Shown here in pieces: positions 1-6,500 of a stretch of DNA of 9,710 nt. The first letter of the stretch is position 1. The number at the start of each line of letters is the position of its first letter. The DNA is from CAYXVU01 sp964468725 (GTDB lineage Bacteria; Acidobacteriota; Blastocatellia; UBA7656). The DNA is taken from the NCBI GenBank assembly GCA_964468725.1, contig CAYXVU010000230.1, forward strand, positions 1 to 9,710. The letters run 5' to 3'. Both the position numbers and the translations under genes were made by a program. The notes below the pieces were generated by a model, which saw only the letters and a program-made list of their open reading frames with translations, was not told the DNA's origin and made no database searches.

Positions 1-340
1 GAGCAATCATTCTCGCACCGAACATCACGCGGAGCTCACAGCCGAAATAGAATCGTCTCTTGCCACCCAAACCGTAAGCGAATGGCTGCCGCTTTTGCGC
101 AGTTCCGGCATCTCTTGCGGCCCGCTAAACGATGTCGCTGCCGTTGGGCAAGACCCGCAAGTTGTCAGTCGCGGCATGCTCATCCAATTGCCGATGCCGG
201 ACGGCACTTTGCTTACCTTACCCGGCAGCCCTGTGCGCTTCGCGGATGAAGAACCGACAGGCTTTACACCGGCTCCGACACTGGATCAGCATCGTCATGC
301 CTTGTTGAAAGAATTGGAGTTGATTCCAAGCGAGGAATAA
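1..340 (+). CDS. CaiB/BaiF family (class III) CoA-transferase, C-terminal fragment
   Basis: The last 112 residues of a protein that begins before the window, read in the frame starting at base 2 and ending with TAA at 338-340. Family III CoA-transferases move CoA between carboxylic acids in the cytoplasm. The fragment matches the usual C-terminal pattern: a T-x-x-E-W-L-P-L-L helix, then S-G-I-S-C-G-P-L-N-D-V, then D-P-Q-V-V-S-R-G-M, then a P-G-S-P-V-R-F strand, and an A-P-T-L-D-Q-H close to the end. Most family members have L-G-x-H in that last place, so Asp for Gly is a small oddity. The catalytic Asp lies in the missing N-terminal part, so substrate and activity cannot be judged. A monooxygenase-like gene follows 50 bases later on the same strand, which suggests a shared transcript. 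An ATG at 95 opens a shorter frame, but it is internal to this domain. Confidence 0.88.
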   Translation, partial: SNHSRTEHHAELTAEIESSLATQTVSEWLPLLRSSGISCGPLNDVAAVGQDPQVVSRGMLIQLPMPDGTLLTLPGSPVRFADEEPTGFTPAPTLDQHRHALLKELELIPSEE

Positions 341-390
341 AAACACAAAAACGATTCCTCTCCATTGCCCGTCAACCTGCGAGGTAAAAG

Positions 391-702
391 ATGATCATTG
401 TCACCGGCAGTATACAAGCCAGACCCGATACGCAAACTGAGCTTCTGCGCCTATGCCTTGAACACGTTGCGCGTTCCCGAACTGAAGAGGGCTGCCTCTC
501 GCACGCGGTGCATCAAGATGCTGAAAACCCCTTGCGCCTCGTCTTCGTCGAAGAGTGGCGAGATCGGCAATCGCTCGTCTTGCATTTCGCTCAACCCGCG
601 TCGCGCGAATTTGTTCGCAACGCTTCCCAACTGGCGGCCTCATCGCCAACCATCAGCATCTATGAAGCCACACCCTTGCCCTTCTCCGAATTGAGCGCAT
701 AA
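391..702 (+). CDS. ABM-domain protein (YgiN-like putative quinol monooxygenase)
   Basis: A 103-residue protein with the size and layout of the dimeric ferredoxin-like ABM (antibiotic biosynthesis monooxygenase) fold. A first strand I-I-V-T-G-S-I-Q-A is followed by a long helix, the G-C-L-S-H turn at 34-38, the V-F-V-E-E-W strand at 51-56, the L-H-F segment at 64-66 and a final I-S-I-Y-E strand at 88-92. Members are small cytoplasmic proteins without metal or flavin that oxidise quinol-type substrates, or detoxify or bind aromatic compounds. The substrate here is unknown. The start is supported by GAGG at 381-384, six bases before the ATG. The gene lies 50 bases after the CoA-transferase and has no visible promoter of its own, so co-transcription is likely. 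Fold and family are clear; the enzymatic role is inferred. Confidence 0.85.
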   Translation: MIIVTGSIQARPDTQTELLRLCLEHVARSRTEEGCLSHAVHQDAENPLRLVFVEEWRDRQSLVLHFAQPASREFVRNASQLAASSPTISIYEATPLPFSELSA

Positions 703-757
703 ACAGGCACTCAATTCATCAATGACAATTCCCTTTGACGATGGTATTTTGGCTAGT

Positions 758-763
758 AGGAGG
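758..763 (+). promoter_or_regulatory. Shine-Dalgarno AGGAGG fixing the start at 771
   Basis: A perfect AGGAGG lies seven bases before the ATG at 771. The same frame opens upstream at 735, but that start would place the ribosome-binding site inside the coding region and has no such signal of its own. The ATG at 771 is therefore preferred. Confidence 0.75.
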
Positions 764-770
764 TCAGTCT

Positions 771-1043
771 ATGAATGAAGATGAAACCAAAAACCTATCC
801 GAAGACCGGAACAAAACTCCGACGACAAATCCGATGCTGGAAGCGATTCTGGCACGGGTAACCGATGGCTTTTCGCAAACGAATCAGCGACTCTCTGTAA
901 TTGCAGATGAGATTGCCTCATTTCACACAGAGCTAACCTCGCTGAAAACGGAATTAACTGCATTCCGCGCCGATACGGAGAAGAATTTCAAGTTGGTCAA
1001 TAACAAATTCAGCATCCTCACCGATCAGATGCTGGAGGTGTAG
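771..1043 (+). CDS. Small coiled-coil protein of unknown function, possibly truncated
   Basis: A 90-residue acidic, polar protein not recognised as a named family. The first 25 residues are rich in Asp, Glu, Asn and Thr and look disordered. From about residue 26 (L-E-A-I-L-A-R-V) to the end there is a continuous heptad-like pattern of Ile, Leu and Phe (I-A-D-E-I-A-S-F-H-T-E-L, then L-K-T-E-L, then N-F-K-L-V), typical of a parallel coiled coil. There is no signal peptide or membrane segment. The start at 771 is set by a perfect AGGAGG. The frame ends at TAG 1041-1043, yet the same frame continues for 18 more charged sense codons to a second TAG. The protein may be a truncated form of a longer one, or the TAG may be a sequence error. 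Neighbours give no functional clue. Confidence 0.6.
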   Translation: MNEDETKNLSEDRNKTPTTNPMLEAILARVTDGFSQTNQRLSVIADEIASFHTELTSLKTELTAFRADTEKNFKLVNNKFSILTDQMLEV

Positions 1044-1100
1044 GCCAATCAGAAAGACTTTGACAAGCGCATCAGCGAACAAGAGCGCAAAGCTTCGTAG
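1044..1100 (+). other. In-frame continuation of the coiled-coil gene after the TAG
   Basis: Eighteen sense codons in the same frame directly after TAG 1041-1043, ending at TAG 1098-1100. They encode a charged helical stretch (A-N-Q-K-D-F-D-K-R-I, then S-E-Q-E-R-K) that would carry the coiled coil on naturally. This suggests the ancestral protein was about 109 residues. It could be a recent nonsense mutation, readthrough or a base error. Confidence 0.4.
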
Positions 1101-1189
1101 CCTTGTCCTTCAACGCCTCCCCCAATTGCTAACCGCAGATTCTCGCCTCTGGCTCACCCTGCTAAAAGCCATCTCTCTTTCTAAAATTT

Positions 1190-1219
1190 TTGCCATCCGC
1201 TTTTTCTCACCGATATAAT
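1190..1219 (+). promoter_or_regulatory. Sigma-70-type promoter for the metal-binding protein gene
   Basis: TTGCCA at 1190-1195 (five of six matches to TTGACA) and a perfect TATAAT at 1214-1219, with an 18-base spacer. The box lies 44 bases before the ATG at 1264, and AGGGAG at 1251-1256 serves as ribosome-binding site seven bases before the start. The gene is therefore likely transcribed separately from the coiled-coil gene upstream. No clear operator repeat overlaps the promoter. The rest of 1101-1263 holds nothing else I can identify. Confidence 0.55.
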
Positions 1220-1263
1220 CAAAGCGTTCAGGCCAGTAACGAATCTCACAAGGGAGAAATGCA

Positions 1264-2325
1264 ATGTTGCGGCGCATCAGTGTAATGGCGATGGTTTTCC
1301 TGCTCGGCTCTTTCATCCCCACTTCGCTTTTCAAGCTTCAGGCGCAGGAGACGCCTGTAAAGCCAAAGACAGCGGATCAGTCTTCAACCGATGAAACGGC
1401 AAACGAATACACCTGCCCGATGCACCCTGAAATTCGTTCCGAGACCAAAGGGGTTTGCCCGAAATGCGAGATGGCTTTGATCTCTGTCATTCCGGCTATA
1501 GCGGAGGATTTCAATTTGATTATGGAGGCCACTCCAAAACTCCCCAAACCACAAGAAAAGTTGCACCTGCGCTTCAGCATTTTCAATCCGCGTACCGGCG
1601 AGCTGGTACGGGATTTTCAATTGCTGCACGAAAAAAAATTCCACCTCTTCATCGTCAGTCAGGATATGCGTGAGTTTCAACATATCCATCCGCTGTTTGA
1701 AACAGATGGCAGTTTCACCATCGAAACGGCATTGCCTCGTCCCGGCAACTACAAAATCTATTCCGATTTTCATCCCACTGATGGCGTGCCGCAAGTGATT
1801 CAGAGAAACCTACAGACCGCCGGTTACATCAACGACCTCTATGCCGCCAAACCCAAGCTTGGCCTTGATGCGACGCTGAGTAAGATCATCAGTGGCGAGC
1901 CAATCACGGCGGAGAATGCCGGTAACCTCGGCGTTGATTTGAAAACCCTCAGAAAAAAACCGATCAACCCAACAAAGATCGAGTTAAAATTGGAACCGGC
2001 AGAAATCATCGCCGGTCGCCCGGTTACCCTGACCTTCCTTCTGAGCGATGCGAAGACCGGCGAACCGCTACGCGACCTGTTGCCCTACCTCGGAGCAATG
2101 GGTCACACGCTTATCCTCAGCGAAGATCAAACCGATTATGTCCACACGCATCCAGAAGAATCGCAAGCAGATGTTGATGAAATCGAATCATTTTTAGGCG
2201 GGCCGCAAGTCGTCTTCGAGGCTCTCTTCCCTCGACCGGGAACCTATCGCATCTGGACGCAGTTTTTACGGAGCGACAAGATCATCACCGTTACCTTCAC
2301 CGTCAAAGTTGACCGATTGCAATAA
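1264..2325 (+). CDS. Secreted heavy-metal-binding-domain protein with duplicated HxHP domain
   Basis: A 353-residue exported protein. Residues 1-28 form a signal peptide (R-R, then hydrophobic M-A-M-V-F-L-L-G-S-F, with cleavage likely after A-Q-A or thereabouts). Residues 49-72 form a heavy-metal-binding motif of the kind found at the N terminus of copper P-type ATPases and CusB-like efflux adaptors: Y-T-C-P-M-H-P, then C-P-K-C-E-M-A-L, with Cys51, Met53, His54, Cys65, Cys68 and Met70 as candidate ligands. The usual Gly of C-P-K-C-G-M is Glu here. Two beta-rich repeats follow, about 98-172 and 239-338. Each has T-G-E-x-x-R-D, a central His, an HxHP motif (H140/H142, then H294/H296) and P-R-P-G-x-Y near its end. 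The function is probably periplasmic copper or other metal binding or chaperoning, inferred from motifs only. No transporter gene sits alongside. The start has AGGGAG seven bases upstream. Confidence 0.85.
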   Translation: MLRRISVMAMVFLLGSFIPTSLFKLQAQETPVKPKTADQSSTDETANEYTCPMHPEIRSETKGVCPKCEMALISVIPAIAEDFNLIMEATPKLPKPQEKLHLRFSIFNPRTGELVRDFQLLHEKKFHLFIVSQDMREFQHIHPLFETDGSFTIETALPRPGNYKIYSDFHPTDGVPQVIQRNLQTAGYINDLYAAKPKLGLDATLSKIISGEPITAENAGNLGVDLKTLRKKPINPTKIELKLEPAEIIAGRPVTLTFLLSDAKTGEPLRDLLPYLGAMGHTLILSEDQTDYVHTHPEESQADVDEIESFLGGPQVVFEALFPRPGTYRIWTQFLRSDKIITVTFTVKVDRLQ

Positions 2326-2330
2326 CGGTT

Positions 2331-2483
2331 GGGTCGAATGATTTCGGTCAAAAACAGAAGGTCGAGAGCAAAAGCCTCAAGAAAGAGGGCGGAAACCGGC
2401 ATACACGGAGGTTTATCTCCGTCTTCTTCATATCAACCTTACCCTCAACCTCTTCCCTCACCTACTTATTGGGGTCGAATGAT
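2331..2483. repeat. 12-bp direct repeat GGGTCGAATGAT spanning the convergent gap
   Basis: GGGTCGAATGAT occurs at 2331-2342, just after the metal-protein stop, and again at 2472-2483, within the last codons of the opposing FecR-like gene (encoding I-I-R-P). The copies are 141 bases apart. This could be a small duplication or rearrangement scar, or chance. Confidence 0.4.
2405..2428 (+). terminator. Hairpin at the convergent gene junction, possible terminator
   Basis: ACGGAG (2405-2410), a six-base GTTTAT loop and CTCCGT (2417-2422) make a perfect 6-bp stem, followed on the plus strand by a pyrimidine-rich CTTCTTC tract. It lies 80 bases after the metal-protein stop and 40 bases beyond the stop of the opposing gene, so it could end plus-strand transcription. 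For minus-strand transcripts no T tract follows the stem, so action in that direction is doubtful. The rest of the 2326-2465 gap shows no gene. Confidence 0.4.
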
Positions 2484-3467
2484 GGGCGGTTGCCCTTGAA
2501 TTGGTTCGCGCTCCCCATCCCCGCGTCTGGCAATCACAACCGTCGCCACAGTTGCACCGGCAGCGGCAGCGATAAGCGCAATTGTGGTTGTGGTGGCTAA
2601 TCCGGTCGCCAAGCTGATCGAAACATTTGCTGTCCATGTAGCATTCGTACCGGGCACACTTGCCGTAATTGATGTTTGACCTTGTGTGGCACCGGCGGTA
2701 AATGAAGTCGTAGCCATACCCTGCGCATTGGTCGTCACAGTTGCACTCGCTGCTACCGTCGTTCCTGAACCGAGCGAACCGCCCGCCCCCTGTCCCAACG
2801 CAAAGAGTACGGGCACGTCAGGAACCGGCCTGTCGTTTTCATCCGTAACCTGTACCTGAATCTGGCGGGTCGCGCGCGCGCGAACGCTGAAGTTCGAACC
2901 AATGCCAATGGGACGAATTTTATACCGACGTTGCGCCGGATCGGCTTGTGCTTGCACCTTGCCATTTTCGATCTCAACAATCGCTTTGCCATCGCGCACA
3001 GCAAGCTGGAAATTGGCTCCGCGCGAAGACTGATAAGCCGAACCTCCGGCTTCGATATAAGAGAGCGCATTGCGTTCTAAACGAATTTTCACCGCTCCTG
3101 CTACGACTGAAGCAATAAGACAATCCGTACCGTCAGGGCTGGACGTTTTTGAAAGCTTGACCAACGACCCACTTGCTAATGACACTTGCCCGACATTTTC
3201 AAGCGTGAGATGCAGCGCGCCTCTGCGCGCATAGAGAGTTTCACCTGACCAAAAGGCACGCTCGCCGCTCACCAAACGCCCATTGATCGCAGCTTCATGG
3301 TAAGCCGTCAATCGGCCAATCGGCCCGGTCGTTGCTGTCGCCACTAAGCGAATCACTTCCAGTTCTTCTCCTAACGCACCATTTGCACGTACCGGATATA
3401 CAACCAAGCTGCCAAGCAGAAAGAAAACTAAAGGCTGACTCACCGATTTCAGCAATCGTTTTTTCAT
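2466..3467 (-). CDS. Exported FecR-like/Big_1 protein with C-terminal membrane anchor
   Basis: A 333-residue envelope protein. Residues 1-28 are a signal peptide (M-K-K-R, then L-V-F-F-L-L-G-S-L-V-V-Y). Residues 56-175 look like a FecR-type beta domain: N-G-R-L-V-S-G-E-R-A-F-W, L-T-L-E-N-V-G-Q-V-S-L-A-S-G, and G-A-V-K-I-R-L through A-N-F-Q-L-A-V-R-D-G-K. Residues 200-285 look like one Big_1 immunoglobulin-like domain of the intimin/invasin class, with V-T-D-E-N-D-R-P-V-P-D-V-P-V and T-N-A-Q-G-M-A-T-T-S-F. An Ala/Thr/Ile-rich membrane span (about 293-313) is followed by R-R and a short Pro/Gln-rich tail, suggesting a C-terminal anchor. There is no iron-receptor gene or ECF sigma factor nearby, so classic iron signalling is not supported. 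The gene begins 47 bases after the giant secreted-protein gene and is probably co-transcribed with it. The exact start is ATG 3467 or ATG 3470. Confidence 0.82.
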   Translation of the reverse strand: MKKRLLKSVSQPLVFFLLGSLVVYPVRANGALGEELEVIRLVATATTGPIGRLTAYHEAAINGRLVSGERAFWSGETLYARRGALHLTLENVGQVSLASGSLVKLSKTSSPDGTDCLIASVVAGAVKIRLERNALSYIEAGGSAYQSSRGANFQLAVRDGKAIVEIENGKVQAQADPAQRRYKIRPIGIGSNFSVRARATRQIQVQVTDENDRPVPDVPVLFALGQGAGGSLGSGTTVAASATVTTNAQGMATTSFTAGATQGQTSITASVPGTNATWTANVSISLATGLATTTTIALIAAAAGATVATVVIARRGDGEREPIQGQPPIIRPQ

Positions 3468-3473
3468 CATGCG

Positions 3474-3479
3474 CACCTC
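3474..3479 (-). promoter_or_regulatory. Shine-Dalgarno GAGGTG deciding the FecR-like start
   Basis: On the minus strand GAGGTG occupies 3479-3474. It lies six bases before ATG 3467 and three before ATG 3470. The longest frame opens at GTG 3476, inside this very sequence, so that GTG is unlikely to be the start. Confidence 0.65.
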
Positions 3480-3514
3480 GTTTCAAAACTCCAACGTCAG
3501 CTCTACCTACACAG

Positions 3515-6500
3515 TCACCGCAAAGATATCGGGCGTAAGATCAGCGTCGTTCGCAGCTTTCGATGGAATGCCAGCGCTGCCGTAGCACGACTCTGAGGGC
3601 TTACAGTTTTGCGACTGATGCTCGTGTTTCGGTCAAAGACCGTAACTCTGCCGCCAACGATTTCGGGGTTGGTATTCGCTCCCGTAAATCGCTGCTCGAC
3701 CGTAAAGCTCTGCCCTTTGACGAGTCCGCGTTGACTGAGCGGTTCGGATAAACCGACCTCAATTGGCTGGCCGAAGACATTGCCGTTCGCATCAAGAAAC
3801 TCATATCGCGCGTGCGTCACATCTAAATTCGAATCGAAGATAGAGTACTCAAAGATGAGCTCGTTGCCGCTTCGCGCAAAGGTCAGAATCGGTTTTTGGC
3901 GCGGGTTCTGTCTGTTGACAAATTTCAAATCGGTATCAATCCTTGCATCAACATTGATGGTAAACGGAGCGCCATTGGCCAGTTGAAAATTCACCGCTGA
4001 TGCAATCACGTTCGGAATGACCGCAGTAGCAGGTAAATTATCATTCCTATCGGCAACGGCGGGGAGGAATGGAGTGAATCGCAAACAGAACTCGCGGCTT
4101 TCGCCAATGCCGATTCTAACGGTATCGCCGCGCGAGACAACGGTCTCCGAACGATCTGCATTGAGGATGCTCAATTCATACAAATTTCCTTCATTGGCAT
4201 CTGAAATTTTGCCATCCGCAACATCCCGTCCGAGTCGTCGGATGGAATCCAGCGTCAGAACGGCAAGCGCAAACCCCCGATTGCGAATCGTGAAGAATGA
4301 ACATGGACTCTTGCGCTTCGGCGATTTACGAACCGGATCAACGGGAGTGTCTTCACCAAACTCCAAACGATCATCGCCATTAGGAATCTCTACGCTGATC
4401 GTTGGCGTCCCGCCGGTCGCCGATACGGTGAACTGACACTGGCTTTGGTTGCCTTGCACATCGGTTGCCGTGCAGGTCACAGTAGTAATCCCTAAAGCGA
4501 ATCTCGACCCGGAGGGCGGCTCGCACAACACTTTGACGCCGGGCAGATTGTCGGTCGCGGTCGGCGCAGGGTAGTTGACTAGCGCAGATGTCTGGCCGAC
4601 CGGGATTTCAGCCGCTACGGTTGCCGGGCACTGAATCGTCGGATTATCTCCATCGGTAACGGTAACGGCAAACTGACAAACCGATTCGTTACCGGCATCA
4701 TCACGGGCGCGGCAATCGACATTGCTAATGCCGAGCGGAAAGACCGAACCTGATGGAGGGGTACAAGTAACTGTACCACCCGGACACGGATCGACAGTCA
4801 CAGGGTTCGGGTACGTAACAACTGCCGTCTCTTGTCCTCTTGTCGTTTTGACGGGCGGGATATTCGGGCAGGTAATCATGGGACGAGTATCATCAATGAC
4901 CGTTACATTGAAGGTGCAAAACGGCCCCGCTTCAGTGACGCAAATGACCTGTGTCGTGCCAACCGCAAAGAGCGAGCCAGAAGGCGGATTACAAACGACA
5001 GTTCCACAACTGCCCGAGGTCATCGGCTGAGAATAACTGACAATCGCTCCGCACATCTCGGCCTGTGGGCGCACAATCGCTGCCGACAGTTTGGCAGAAG
5101 TTGGCATATCCGGAGAGTCCGATTTCTGCATTGTAGAGGCCGGGGCGATGATGGGAATTCCCGACCTACTTGTCAGGGCAAAGATATCGAGCGAGCAACT
5201 AATGCTACAAGCGATGACAATTGCCGGTTGGCATTGTGAAAACTCGGAGGTGCTGCCGCCGGGATTGGTGACCAATGAAGTGATAGATTGACCGGAAACA
5301 ACGGGGACAGGAACCGTTGCCGTGAAAGCCGCATTACCCGAAAAATCTGTTGCCACTATGGTCGAGCCAAGCAACTGTTGCCCTTCCCCGAAGCCGGAAG
5401 GGTCGCAATCCGGGTTGCTAAAGAATTGAATTGTGAATGTCGTATTAGGCGTGCTATTGAGCGTCCCTTGAATGTTGGTGGTGAATCCGTTCGATTGAAC
5501 AAGAGTCAAAACAGCAAAGTTTTGTCGGTCGTTGCCTCCCATATCAGCATCCAGCGAGTCATTCAGCGTCACCCCGCCATCGTCATGCAGATCAATGCCA
5601 ATTTGAGCGTTTAGGAATATCGAGTTGCTCTCCAAGCGGTTGCCGGTTCCGGCTAAAACCAATACTCCTGCACCATCATTGAAGGCGATACGATTCGCGG
5701 CGCTCGGCGTACCACCAATCGAGTTATTCCCGCCCAGATTGTTAATCACACCACCCAACGAATTCCCTAAATCAAGCGTTCCGGTTATATCAGTGCCGAT
5801 AAAATTACCCTGTATCAGGTTGCCATCTGTACCCGAACCCGAAATAAAGACGCCCGAATTGGCATTGCCCGAAAGGAGGTTGCGAGCCGTGACTGTCATG
5901 CCGCCTATCGTGTTGCCGGTAGCGCCGCCGCTAATGAAAATGGCCGAATTCGTATTGCCGAGGAGGGAACCACCGCTGACATCCGTGCCGATAAAGTTGC
6001 CTTGAACAAGATTATTGCTGGCTCCGGCTCCGTTTATCTGAATACCGTTTCCGATATTGCTCGATATGAGATTGCGGGAGGCAACAGTAACCCCACCAAT
6101 CGTATTCGATTGACTGTTGGGAGTAATCAACACACCCTGTTGATTGCCCAACGGCATAATCCCAGCGGCAGTTGTCCCAATAAAGCAACCTTCGACGCGG
6201 TTCCCAATCCCGGTGATATTAATGCCTTCACCACCAAACCGATTGATAACTAGGCCGCGAGCAATACTGTCAGCCGTGTTGAAAATCAACCCTGCGCCGC
6301 TTAGCACATTTAAACCATTCAGTTCGATCAACGGTTGTCCGGCAAATCCCGGTTGGGTCGTTCCGTCAATGACTAATGTTTCAGTAATCATGGGCAGAGC
6401 CGATGCCAGCGTAATCGTTTGCAAACCACCGCCGCCGACGTCGAATTGAATCTCATCCGCGCCCGCAGAACTGTTGGCGTTCATAATCGCCTGCCGCAAA

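Noticed and set aside
398..694. A 98-codon frame overlapping the ABM-domain gene in another frame
   Set aside because: The ABM frame has a ribosome-binding site and full domain match; this frame is a +1 shadow.
1384..1794. A 136-codon minus-strand open frame inside the metal-protein gene
   Set aside because: It mirrors the conserved CPMHP/HxHP coding region; no start signal or family features.
2871..2882. Twelve-base alternating CG run (possible Z-DNA tract)
   Set aside because: It encodes the R-A-R-A stretch of the FecR-like protein and is short; codon use explains it.
2466..3467. FecR-like protein as part of an iron-sensing sigma/anti-sigma system
   Set aside because: No ECF sigma factor or TonB-dependent receptor is present, and the Big_1 domain and C-terminal anchor do not fit a FecR regulator.
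4017..4436. A 139-codon plus-strand open frame opposite the HYR/C-terminal part
   Set aside because: Antisense to well-supported domains, with no protein family features.
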